DNA of 64,000 bases from Aphrocallistes beatrix (taxonomy: Eukaryota > Porifera > Hexactinellida > Sceptrulophora > Aphrocallistidae), in the NCBI GenBank assembly GCA_963281255.1, contig OY725502.1, positions 1,550,001 through 1,614,000 of the forward strand, written 5' to 3'. The position numbers and the translations under genes are program-made. Positions within the stretch are counted from its first letter, which is position 1, and each line of letters starts with the position of its first letter. This document shows, one piece after another, positions 1-8,714 of the stretch. The notes below the pieces were generated by a model. That model was not told the DNA's origin and did not search any database. It saw nothing but the letters and a program-made list of their open reading frames with translations.

Positions 1-780
1 GCTAATACGATTAAAGAAGGCATTCATAAACGAGAAAAATGAAACGAATCTGCTTTGACGAACTTGATTTTGATATTGTAATTTTTCCTATAGCGAAGAG
101 TTTTCAAAAGTCACTTCATAGAATGTAATTATAAGACGGCTTTCTGAAGGATATAATATGCAACAAAATTGGGTATATGATACATGAGAAACTGCATTGT
201 ACTCAATTATAGTAGATTAATTTTTGAATTTGCAAAAAGTGCCAATACTTTTGAAACAGACTGTAGTATTTAGAGATCTTATCTACCTTATAATTAATCA
301 ATGTGAGCCTAGGCTCCCAAAGTGTCCGCCAGCCGTGCAGCGCAAGCAAGCGAATATTAATTACTATAGAAAGCACAGTAAAAAGTTGAATGATATACTG
401 TAATTCATATTTCAATCCTATTTTTCAATATTGCTAAAAAATATATAAAATTCCCCACAAACTGGATGGCAGTTTGGGACTATCTACGGCGTGACCCCCC
501 CCCCCCCCCTTGAAGGTCGAAACCCGCTGACCAGCATTACGGATAGTAAAATTAATTGGGACAACCGCTTAGTTAATTGGACAAGTCTCAGGAACGAAAT
601 GGTTTTTATACATTGAAGCTAATGCCAAATTTCATCGATTCATTGGGGACTCCGCTTAATTGGGACTAAATATACGGGGCCAAAGTGTCCCGATTAAGCG
701 GAGTCATCTGTATTTGGTCTTTGTGACTCATTTGTAAGCAAGGACCAATAGCTATATCGAAAGAACGCAATACAAAATAA
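1..780. other. Repeat-bearing upstream stretch, no gene seen
   Basis: I see no convincing coding region here. About 275-357 matches the GC-rich 3' end of the Helitron-like family found many times later in the window, truncated. A homopolymer C tract lies at about 487-504. About 640-712 carries two inverted copies of a pogo-type terminal motif (GACTCCGCTTAATTGGGAC and its complement), probably the decayed end of a miniature transposon. The last 60 bases before 781 may be the promoter/5' UTR of the first gene, but I see no clear TATA box. Confidence 0.5.
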
Positions 781-1446
781 ATGCTGCATAGTACTACATT
801 ATATCTCATTGCTGTATGTATGATGGGAGTGCTCCCTGGCATTGAGGCTGAAAGCGGTGCTATTGAATTCTCTTTCTACCCGATTAAAGACGCATTCCTG
901 TCTGATGAAAACGTTCTTTTCAGATTTACTATTACCAACAACTATACTTATGACATGGTATACTTGCCTTGGAACACTCCGATAGAACCAGATGAACCTT
1001 CTCTCCTAGACCTTACACGGAATGGAACTTTGATTCTCTTCCACTGCCCCATAAATAGTCGCCTCCCCCCCACCCGGCAGGATTACGTGTACCTAGCATC
1101 AGGTGCAAGCATGAGTGCAATCTACAACGTCTCTAATTGCTACACAGTAGATAGGGATGGAAACTACTCAGCCAATGCCAGTATTTCCCTGTGGGGTTGC
1201 CTGTTAGAATCTGGAATTACTAGGAATAATTTTGATCCAGAAGATTCGTGTTATGCAGACCTGTCCGTGCGTGCTATCTCTTTCTGTGTCGTGGAGAGTG
1301 CCGGGGACAGCTGTGACCTGCCAGCAGAAAGAGCTGCTAGCAACGCATTCAACTCAACTCTCAGATGCAGCAGCTCTTCTGTATTCAAGCTGGATACTCT
1401 GGTGCTGTATGCTGCGTTATCATACATTATCTCTCTTCTGCTCTGA
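781..1446 (+). CDS. Secreted, probably GPI-anchored glycoprotein with one beta-rich domain
   Basis: The 221-residue product starts with a typical signal peptide (hydrophobic core about 6-19, likely cleavage after the Ala at 23). It ends in a hydrophobic tail (205-221) directly after a Ser-rich stretch (197-200), the layout expected for a GPI-anchored surface protein. Six N-glycosylation sequons are visible (N54, N81, N116, N128, N132, N191), and several cysteines probably pair. The middle (about 38-135) runs: strands with an ITNN motif, then LPWNTP, then a hydrophobic strand, DYVYLASG, and a Tyr-centred strand. This resembles the small beta-domain that precedes or stands apart from deuterolysin/M35-type metalloproteases. 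There is no HExxH motif, so protease activity is not indicated. Secretion is well supported; the family link is only a pattern impression. An AATAAA lies near 1573. Confidence 0.7.
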   Translation: MLHSTTLYLIAVCMMGVLPGIEAESGAIEFSFYPIKDAFLSDENVLFRFTITNNYTYDMVYLPWNTPIEPDEPSLLDLTRNGTLILFHCPINSRLPPTRQDYVYLASGASMSAIYNVSNCYTVDRDGNYSANASISLWGCLLESGITRNNFDPEDSCYADLSVRAISFCVVESAGDSCDLPAERAASNAFNSTLRCSSSSVFKLDTLVLYAALSYIISLLL

Positions 1447-1674
1447 ACTTCTGTACCAGCATGTGGTAGTGAATGAGTACGAAGTCTCGACACATTTAAT
1501 ATTTGTTTCAAAATTGTATATTTTCACTAAGTACGTATATGTAATATTATTCAAAACATTTTGCAAACAATCTAATAAATTATGATACTATTCGATCCAG
1601 TCCGGTTACAAGACTCCAATGTTTTTAAAACTCAGTTGTATGTACTATCCCTAACACATTGAGTCTACATCCTC

Positions 1675-3492
1675 ATGTCTAGCACAACCAGAGAGAACTC
1701 AGTCTCGCTCACACACCTGCTACTCTCCACTCTACAGTCTGCCACCTCCGACACAGAACTCACCGCCGCACTCCTCCTCCTGCCTAGCCTCTCCTCCCTC
1801 CTATCAGACACCCACGCAGAGCTCGTATGGAGCTCTCTCCCGCCCGACTATCTGTCTAGACTTGCTGCTTCCGCTCTCTCTGCTGGGACGGACTCGCCCC
1901 TCTACGCTCGTCTCGTCGTCTCGCTGCTCAGCACCATGAGGTCTAGTCCCTCAGTCCTGCACTCGCTCGCCTATCTGCACTACAGCCCCCTCCTCATGGT
2001 TATAGGGTACGGAGAGGGCAGTACTCCGGTAGAGGTGAGGCATCAGTCGCTGGAGTGCTTAGAATGTGTCCACCACATCCCTGAGTCTCACTCCTACCTG
2101 CTGCAGGCTAACGCTCTGACCGCACTCGTCAGAGGCTACAGCGAGCACAGGAGAGTGTCTGGTCTTGTTCTAAGCAGTCTGCAGGATTGTAGCCTGTTTC
2201 CAGAATACTCGCACCAAGTCATAGACGAACTGCACACGCAACTCTCTTCACGTGGCCAGAAGGAGAAATACGACTACTGTGAAGACATATGCGCACTGCT
2301 CAATGCATTCACTGCTGAATCTCTCCCACTCTCTGATTCGCTGCTTCTCCTGTTAGGAGAGTTGTTCGGCTTGATGAGATGCAAGGTTGGGGCTAACAGA
2401 CGGCTGTTATCAGTGCGCGCCTCTTCGCATCTCCTCTCTCTGTACGACCTCGCCTCGCTGTGCCAGCACCTCGGCACAGACCCGAGCAACTTCAGTCTCA
2501 ACACGCTGCTCGACATGCTGCTGCTGCTCACTGGCCTGATTCTCATCGACTTCAAGCTATGGCTGGACCAGTACATGCAGTCAGGTGGCAACAGCTGCTT
2601 CACCACGTCTCTGCCTCAGCTCGCCTACGCCCGGCAACTGCTGAGGCTGCTGGAGAAGGCAGAAGAGGACGGGTGTCGACAGCTGGAGAGAGCTGACAGG
2701 TGCTATCACTTTATCTCTTGCTCCCTCACTGCAGTCCGGGATCTCTCTGTGACTCTAATGCATCTCCTGCTGACAGCTAGTCAGAGGGAGGAGGAGCTGA
2801 CTCCTTCTCTTTCCCAGTCCGTCCTCTGCCTGCTGGGGATGTTCCTATCTGACCACGAGCTGGACACACACGTAGACATGCTGCTTGTGTTGTCACCGGT
2901 TCTTGTCCAACTCCTGAGCAAAGTTCCTATTGCTCAGATCTTAGCAGAAGTTAACAAGTTCGACCTATCTCTGATACAGGATGCGAGCTCTTTCTGTTCT
3001 TTCCTCGCCGGTATCGTAGATAATCTGACCGATGGAATGGGAGACTTCTTGCCAGCAGCTCTCAACTTCTGTCAGCACCTGGCTCTCTCCCGCCGCCTAG
3101 CAGAGTCAGGCTACTACCAGCTGCTTCTCCTCTACTTTGCTAGACTCTACGTCCTGCCTAATGAGAGCCAGAGCTCTCTAGCCATGCCAGATAACAGGTG
3201 TGTCCTCCTGGATATTATATCCACTCTCTCTCCTCACATCACTAATCTCGTACCAGCAGACAGTCCCGTGCTGAGGTTGGCTGTCACGCTACTGCTCACT
3301 AGCTGGCCGAGCTGTGGAAGCAGTGAGGCTAGGGAGTTGGAGGGCAGAGTAGTGGCAGTGTTGATCAAGTCCGTATCCGACAACTTCACTTCCTCGCTAC
3401 CACAACATCTAGCTGCAGCCGTATCAGATATTACCGCACATGAGGAGATGACTCACTCTGTTGATGGCAGATATGTAAGCCAGCGTTATTAA
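1675..3492 (+). CDS. Neurochondrin-like helical repeat protein
   Basis: The 605-residue, Leu/Ser-rich protein is built of helical repeats with no membrane segment or signal peptide. Landmarks fall in the same order as in animal neurochondrin, a cytosolic/dendritic armadillo-like protein. They are an N-terminal helix pair around TELTAALLLLPSL, the segment LLSLYDLASLCQHLGTD followed by a hydrophobic helix and DFKLWLDQ, a Cys-rich helix around RADRCYHF, then CLLGMFLSDHELDTHVDM, and later a block around FLPAALNFCQHL. The frame is shorter than vertebrate neurochondrin (about 730 residues), with most of the deficit at the C-terminus. A GTAAGC at 3475, on a codon boundary, looks like a splice donor. 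A TTTCAG ends at 3508, so a 34-nt intron or an extra C-terminal exon is possible. Local codons are GC-rich like the next two genes. The family call rests on motif order, not on alignment. Confidence 0.72.
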   Translation: MSSTTRENSVSLTHLLLSTLQSATSDTELTAALLLLPSLSSLLSDTHAELVWSSLPPDYLSRLAASALSAGTDSPLYARLVVSLLSTMRSSPSVLHSLAYLHYSPLLMVIGYGEGSTPVEVRHQSLECLECVHHIPESHSYLLQANALTALVRGYSEHRRVSGLVLSSLQDCSLFPEYSHQVIDELHTQLSSRGQKEKYDYCEDICALLNAFTAESLPLSDSLLLLLGELFGLMRCKVGANRRLLSVRASSHLLSLYDLASLCQHLGTDPSNFSLNTLLDMLLLLTGLILIDFKLWLDQYMQSGGNSCFTTSLPQLAYARQLLRLLEKAEEDGCRQLERADRCYHFISCSLTAVRDLSVTLMHLLLTASQREEELTPSLSQSVLCLLGMFLSDHELDTHVDMLLVLSPVLVQLLSKVPIAQILAEVNKFDLSLIQDASSFCSFLAGIVDNLTDGMGDFLPAALNFCQHLALSRRLAESGYYQLLLLYFARLYVLPNESQSSLAMPDNRCVLLDIISTLSPHITNLVPADSPVLRLAVTLLLTSWPSCGSSEARELEGRVVAVLIKSVSDNFTSSLPQHLAAAVSDITAHEEMTHSVDGRYVSQRY

Positions 3493-3899
3493 TAAGAAGT
3501 TGTTTCAGCTCCTCAAAATCCAACCTGAGGATACGGTGGGTTTCCAGTTTAATTGTTTCATTTTTTAATTCACTTCAGTTATTAACATCCTATGGCATAC
3601 TTGTGTATTTCAAGCATCATTTGTATGCACATATCATTCATTCCTTGTATCGTATAATGATTTAACACAGTGTGAAATGGCAATAATAAAGGTAGTATTA
3701 TTGTCGGTTCCCAAGTGTAGATACTACTACGTATCGGGGAACTGAGGAAGTTCAGACCAATAATATCCTTATTATTTAGGGAATTCTGCCTTCAAGAAGT
3801 TCAACTATTTCACTGTTTTAAGATTCGAATATAATTTTCAGTACATTTAATAATACTTCAGATTTCTCGATTCTCTTAGTAGAAAACAGTGGGGTCCTA
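3493..3899. other. Intergenic spacer between neurochondrin-like gene and SRPRA
   Basis: AT-rich spacer that must contain the 3' end of the upstream gene and the promoter of SRPRA. Apart from the inverted repeat at 3681-3778, no further structure is recognised. An AATAAA-like signal overlaps that repeat at about 3685. Confidence 0.5.
3681..3778. repeat. Imperfect inverted repeat (hairpin) in spacer
   Basis: The left arm (AATAATAAAGGTAGTATTAT onward) and the right arm (ending AATATCCTTATTATTT) are imperfect complements of about 30-40 bp around a short loop. It could be a small decayed MITE or a bidirectional 3'-end structure; the sequence does not decide. Confidence 0.5.
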
Positions 3900-5816
3900 A
3901 TGCTAGACCTGTTCGCAATACTGACGAAGGGGGGCATCGTGCTGTGGCACTACCAGCAGCACACAGCGCTCAACCTGGTACGCGTGCTGAACGAGCTCAT
4001 CAGCCAGGTGATCCTGCTGGAGAGGTTCCACCTGGCCACGTTCCCGCTCGACCAGCTCCTGCTCAAGTTCAAGCTGGACAACCAGTTCGAGCTGATCTTC
4101 GTGATCGCCTACCAGAAGATAGCCAAGCTGATGGAGATAGACCGGCTGATCGAGACGCTCTTCTCAGCCTTCAGGGAGCTGTTCGCGGACCGGTTGAAGG
4201 CAGGGGGCTACTTCGACTGCGGTCAGTTCGACGGGATTTTCCAGCCTCTCCTGAAGAGGTTCGAGGTAGACAACTACAACTCTATCTCTTCATCCCGCGC
4301 CATGAAGTCGTTCACGGAGTCGAAGAAATTCTCTAAACTGAGTGCAGAGCAGAAGCAGAAAACGGAATCAGCCCTCAACCCCTCCCCCGATGCCCAGGCC
4401 ACCGACCTACCTGATAATGAACCCGACACCGCGGACGATCCCTCCGTCAATGACTCCCCAGAATCCTCTCTCACGAGCGTCTCAGTGACAAGATCTCTGC
4501 CCTTGGCGAACTCGCCCCGACCCGTCCAGGGGGAGAGGGTAGGAGGCGCCAGGAGGGGCAGGGGCAGGAACAAGTCGAATCAGGTACCCAAACCGGTGGC
4601 ATCTGATAGCAGAGTTCCTAAGAGACATGCGAAGGTGGGCCGTATCTGGGACGGGCAGATCTCGCAAACAGACGCTGCGTCACTCAACTTCTCTCAGGAC
4701 AGACCCTCAGACCAGGAACCCAGCGTCGCCAGCTACGTGGAGGACCCTGGCTCAGCGGTCGGGGGGATGAGAGGGGACCTGAGGGGGATAGACACGCTGA
4801 AGCCCACTGAAGTCAAATCTGCCCCCACCCCGTCTCGCTTCATGTCCCTCCTGAGCGGGCTGACCGGCTCCAAGCCCGTGGGCAGGGAGCGGCTGCTGCC
4901 GGTGCTGGAGGCGGTGCAGGAGCATCTGATCGGGAAGAACGTCGCGGCGGAGATCGCGGAGAACCTGTGCAGGTCGGTGCTGGAGCAGGTGGAGGGCCGC
5001 ACCCTCTCCTCCTTCTCCACGGTCAGGTCCACCGTGCAGCAGGCGCTGCGGGACTCCCTGTCCCAGATCTTGATGCCACGCAGACACATCAACGTGCTGA
5101 GGGAGATCATCAGCAAGAAGTCCAGCGGGGCCAGCAGCCCCTACGTCATCACCTTCTGCGGCGTCAACGGAGTGGGCAAGTCCACCAGTCTAGCCAAGAT
5201 CTGCTTCTGGCTGCTGGAGAACGAGTTCAGGGTCCTGATCGCGGCTTGCGACACCTTCCGCTCCGGGGCGGTGGAGCAGCTGCAGACACACGCCAAGTGT
5301 CTGCAGAGCCTGTACCCGGGGGCGGAGGGCGCCGCCCCGCGGGTGGCCCTCTACTCCAACAAGATGAACAAGGACGCGTCGGCAGTGGCGGCGGAGGGGA
5401 TCCTGCAGGGCGCCAGGGAGGGCTATGACGTCATCATGGTGGACACGGCGGGACGGATGCAGGACAACCAGCCCCTGATGCAGGCCCTGGGGAAGCTGAT
5501 CTACCGGAACTGTCCCGACCTGGTGCTCTTCGTGGGCGAGGCTCTGGTTGGGAATGAAGGCGTGGACCAACTGCTGAAGTTCAACCAATCCCTGGTCGAG
5601 TACTCGGCCGCTTCGGACCCCCTCTCCTCCTCCAAACCCTCACTCATCGACGGAATTCTGCTCACGAAGTTCGACACTGTAGACGACAAGGTGGGTGCTG
5701 CCATATCGATGACCTACGCCACTGGCCATCCCATCATATTCGTGGGGACGGGACAGATGTACACGGATCTGAAGAGCTTCTCCGCTCAGTCCGTCCTCAA
5801 CACTCTCCTCAAGTAG
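3900..5816 (+). CDS. SRPRA: Signal recognition particle receptor subunit alpha
   Basis: This is the ER-membrane docking GTPase for the signal recognition particle. It pairs with SRP54 so that ribosome-nascent chain complexes are handed to the translocon. The frame encodes 638 residues, the length of the human protein. Residues 1-130 form the N-terminal longin-like SRX domain (start MLDLFAILTKGG, then KLDNQFELIFVIAYQKI). It contacts SRPRB. A charged, low-complexity linker follows (about 140-310). The C-terminal NG domain holds the GTPase motifs: P-loop GVNGVGKST at 422-430, DTFRSGAVEQL, DTAGR from 515, TKFD at 589-592 and a final VGTGQ. All catalytic motifs are intact. The gene has no intron in 1.9 kb and is strongly GC-rich from about 3940, unlike its AT-rich flanks. 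The ATG at 3900 is chosen because the family's conserved N-terminus begins there. Confidence 0.97.
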   Translation: MLDLFAILTKGGIVLWHYQQHTALNLVRVLNELISQVILLERFHLATFPLDQLLLKFKLDNQFELIFVIAYQKIAKLMEIDRLIETLFSAFRELFADRLKAGGYFDCGQFDGIFQPLLKRFEVDNYNSISSSRAMKSFTESKKFSKLSAEQKQKTESALNPSPDAQATDLPDNEPDTADDPSVNDSPESSLTSVSVTRSLPLANSPRPVQGERVGGARRGRGRNKSNQVPKPVASDSRVPKRHAKVGRIWDGQISQTDAASLNFSQDRPSDQEPSVASYVEDPGSAVGGMRGDLRGIDTLKPTEVKSAPTPSRFMSLLSGLTGSKPVGRERLLPVLEAVQEHLIGKNVAAEIAENLCRSVLEQVEGRTLSSFSTVRSTVQQALRDSLSQILMPRRHINVLREIISKKSSGASSPYVITFCGVNGVGKSTSLAKICFWLLENEFRVLIAACDTFRSGAVEQLQTHAKCLQSLYPGAEGAAPRVALYSNKMNKDASAVAAEGILQGAREGYDVIMVDTAGRMQDNQPLMQALGKLIYRNCPDLVLFVGEALVGNEGVDQLLKFNQSLVEYSAASDPLSSSKPSLIDGILLTKFDTVDDKVGAAISMTYATGHPIIFVGTGQMYTDLKSFSAQSVLNTLLK

Positions 5817-6104
5817 TCACTGAGGAAGCTATTTATACTGCTCTGTTCTAGCTCTATTTGATGTATTCATTTCTGTTCACACTAGTTCAATGAGATTGAA
5901 ATATTTATTATGATGATCAAGGGGAATTATATTTGGAGACAAAATTAAGGCTTATTCCACTTTCTATTACTTTAATGTACTCTACCCCAGCTCCTTATGT
6001 TCCAGTAGGAATGAGCTTATGTTATTCATCCATTCAACTCCGATATTGAAAGATTATAATTTTCAAAGTCAATTAATTTTTCAAGCTCGACACGTACCGC
6101 TATG

Positions 6105-6236
6105 AGCTGGTCGTGATCATACATATTAGTTTGGCTCACGTGCACTGGACAGGATAACGTAAACCTCTCTCGTCACTATTAGAGTATTCCTATTAACTAC
6201 CTAATCCCTGTCTAAACCTCCACCATCTGATATGCT
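6105..6236 (+). repeat. 5' copy of LTR-type direct repeat
   Basis: Begins AGCTGGTCGTGATCATACAT and ends GATATGCT. It matches 8453-8583 almost base for base, with one extra A in the AACCTC stretch. Sequence upstream of it does not match sequence upstream of the 3' copy, so this copy is probably a truncated LTR. Confidence 0.8.
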
Positions 6237-6895
6237 CTGCAGAATGAAGAATGAGGAGGGAAAACGTCCGCTAAGGAGAGACAAGTGCCATTTTGGATAC
6301 AAGGAAGGCGTCTTTCTTGGGCATCACGTATCAGCAGGGGTAGGAGCCCGTACAGTCTACAATCGAGAAACTGAGCTATTTTCCAGAACCGCAGTCTGTG
6401 AGTGAGCTTCAACGGTTCCTCGGAAGCCTAAACTATTACAGAAGCTACATTCCAAGGCTCGCGCAGGTTGCAGAGCCGTTGTACCAGTTAACTCGGAAGC
6501 TCACGCTATGGAGTTGGTCTGAAGAATGTAGGAGGGCGTTCCACGAGTTGAGAACTAAGCTCGTCCAAGAGCCGGTGTCGTTAGCATTCCCGCAGTGGGA
6601 AGAATTTTACATCGAGGCCGATGCAAGCTCGCAGGGAATAGCAACTGTTTTATTTCAAGTGGACGGAACGTTCGGAATTCTGAAACCAGTGTGCTGTTTC
6701 TCCTCAGCATTGTCGGTAGCACAGAAAAGCTATTCAGCAGGCCAGTTGGAAGCCTGGGCCCTGGTAGCGGCTACGCGCAAGTGGGGAATATATTTGAAGG
6801 CGTCGCGAAAGGTAATCCTCGTTACAGACCCAATCCCTTCAAGTGGTTACGGAGTCAACGCGATTCAAGACAATACCTTTGCGCGATGACTGTTA
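6237..6895 (+). pseudogene. Broken reverse transcriptase/RNase H fragment
   Basis: Translation gives the end of the polymerase domain (FGYKEGVFLGHHVS, then LQRFLGSLNYYRSYIPRLA) and the RNase H domain. The RNase H part includes an acidic IEADASSQGIATVLF strand, SAGQLEAWALVAATRKW and a terminal ILVTD. These are characteristic of Ty3/gypsy pol. A frame change occurs near 6390 and coding is lost after about 6840. No complete enzyme is encoded. Confidence 0.85.
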
Positions 6896-7116
6896 GAGTT
6901 AGAAGAAATCCGCTATCGGCCGGGGTCGCAGAACGCACTTCCAGATTACTTCAGTGGCATTTCCCAAATACAAGTCGATGAAGAGGTTGATATCGAGGAT
7001 GATTTCGAGAGGAAAGTCTACAAGATCGACGATCAAGAGCTTGTCTGGTTTGTCTGGTATGCCAGAGATCAAAGCCAAGCCGAGTTCCTAAGCAACCGCT
7101 GGAGCTATTCGAAACC

Positions 7117-7935
7117 GTGAAAGCCCAACATGGAGTGGCGGTGGCGATGGACGTAGGGACCCTGCCGTGGGGAGATGGTGCCAGCAGATGCTTCCTGTTA
7201 ATTGTTGATTTGTTCAGCCATTACGTAGAAGCAATACCACTCGGAGATCAGAAGACAGACACAATCGTGAGAGCTTTTCTCGTGGGATGGTATTCAGAGG
7301 ACATGGGGTTCCCTCCGTCCTAGTTTCCGATCAAGGGAAGAACGTGGATGGAGAGGGCGAGGGAGATGTGCCGGAAGTATGGAATAGAGAAGCGTCATAC
7401 CTCTCCCTATCATCCGGAAGCGATGGAATGGCAGAGAGACAGATCGGGCAGGTAGAGCAAATGATTAGATGCCTGTTGATGGAGCGTTCATTAGAGGAAG
7501 GTTCGTGGCCTCTGCTCCCAGAAGTTACCTTTTATTGCAATAATCTGGAGAATGGGGCAAGTGGGATCGCATCACATCTACTTGCTTCCGGTCCCTTGGA
7601 CGCTAGGATAGTTACGGCCAAGCAGTCAGTCGTGGCCCCAGTAATGGAGACGTGGAGGAGTTGCTTGCGAAAAAGGAGGAGCTAAACGCCATAGCCAGCC
7701 GGAACCAGGAATCTCAAAGGCCAGATCCAAAAAATATTACGATCGTGGAAAAGAGCCTTCCGACCTAACCGCGGGAGATCAAGTCTTATTAAGAAGGGAA
7801 CAGCGCGAAAGCTCGTTGGAGCCCAAGTTTGACGGTCCGTTCCCAGTCATCAGTAGACGCGGTCCCAGTCTTGAAGTCCAACGGCGTAGCCGGAGGAAAT
7901 GGGTTCACTTGAACCGTTGCAAAGGATACGAGGGA
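7117..7935 (+). pseudogene. Broken integrase fragment
   Basis: The core shows AMDVGTLPWGDG and LLIVDLFSHYVEAIPL, with the Asp strands of the integrase fold. A second Asp follows at VSDQGKNVDG after a stop and frame shift near 7320. The region around ERQIGQVEQMIRCLL matches the helix after the catalytic Glu. Further on, a VLLRREQ/FDGPFPVISRRG stretch (about 7780-7860) looks like the integrase C-terminal domain. Several stops and shifts make it a relic. Confidence 0.8.
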
Positions 7936-8452
7936 GTCCGAGATTGGTAATACCACCGGCTGGGGAGAAGGACTCAGGGGTGTTGAGGAAAGCTTAACTA
8001 CGTTGGGTGAGGAGACAGCGGAAGAGCAGGATGATGTGACGGCAGAGATGGTCCACGATGGAAAGGAGCCAGAACCTGAGGGGATAGATCAAGAGGAATT
8101 GCATACTCCATCGACACGCTGTCACAGAAACCGGAACCCGAAAAAGTTCTACCTGGACCCAGTTCCTTGGAGCGAAGTGCCAAGGAGCGTTTTGTATCCT
8201 AAGCCCCCACAATAGGAAAGGGGAGCATTTTAGAAAGGGAAGTGGTGTTATGGATTCGTTCATGGGAGGTCCTTTGTAATACCACCCACAGTTATTAGAT
8301 AGTAGGCTTACCTATATGTACTTAGTTATCAACTCGCCATTGTTAGAAGCAGTTCTTGGTAGCACTCTACTTATTTGTTATTCTGTTCTTATTGTTGCGA
8401 ACATTATATTCTAACGCATTCTCCCTTATCCGTCGTCGTTAAAGTCACAACA

Positions 8453-8583
8453 AGCTGGTCGTGATCATACATATTAGTTCAGCTCACGTGCACTGGACAG
8501 AATAACGTAACCTCTCTCGTCACCATTAGAGTATTCCTATTAACTACCTAATCCCTATCTAAACCTCCACCATCCGATATGCT
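8453..8583 (+). repeat. 3' copy of LTR-type direct repeat, abutting RALGAPA
   Basis: Near-identical to 6105-6236. It ends 131 bp before the probable RALGAPA start codon at 8715, so the retroelement sits in what should be the promoter or 5' UTR of that gene. Confidence 0.8.
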
Positions 8584-8714
8584 GCTGCGTGGCACTGCTA
8601 AGTATGTATAAGAGGCAGCTCCAACACGGTCATTTGTTGTATACAATTCCCATTGCTAACTGTCTATTAGGAGAGCGGGCTAGGTACGTAGCAAGCAGTG
8701 AGCAGACCAACTTG

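Larger units (their letters stand above)
6105..8583 (+). mobile_element. Decayed Ty3/gypsy-type LTR retrotransposon
   Basis: A 2.5 kb element bounded by two direct repeats of about 131 bp (6105-6236 and 8453-8583). They differ by a few substitutions and one indel. Between them, in the order expected for Ty3/gypsy elements, are the end of a reverse transcriptase, RNase H, an integrase core and an integrase C-terminal region. The gag, protease and most of the polymerase palm are missing, and the reading frame is broken several times. A purine-rich tract with a following TGTTATGG near 8230-8252 may be the polypurine tract and the true start of the 3' LTR. In that case the 5' copy is truncated. 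Non-functional. Confidence 0.85.

Noticed and set aside
487-504. C homopolymer as a regulatory element
   Set aside because: A simple homopolymer in repeat-rich DNA; length may also be a sequencing or assembly artefact.
1232-1585. 117-codon frame overlapping the end of the secreted-protein gene
   Set aside because: Out of frame with the signal-peptide protein, no features, and mostly overlaps it.
4752-5588. Open frames opposite SRPRA
   Set aside because: Same reason: GC-rich codons of SRPRA leave few stops on the other strand.
6398-7685. Possible live retrotransposon polyprotein
   Set aside because: Several stops and frame changes, missing gag, protease and polymerase core; a relic only.
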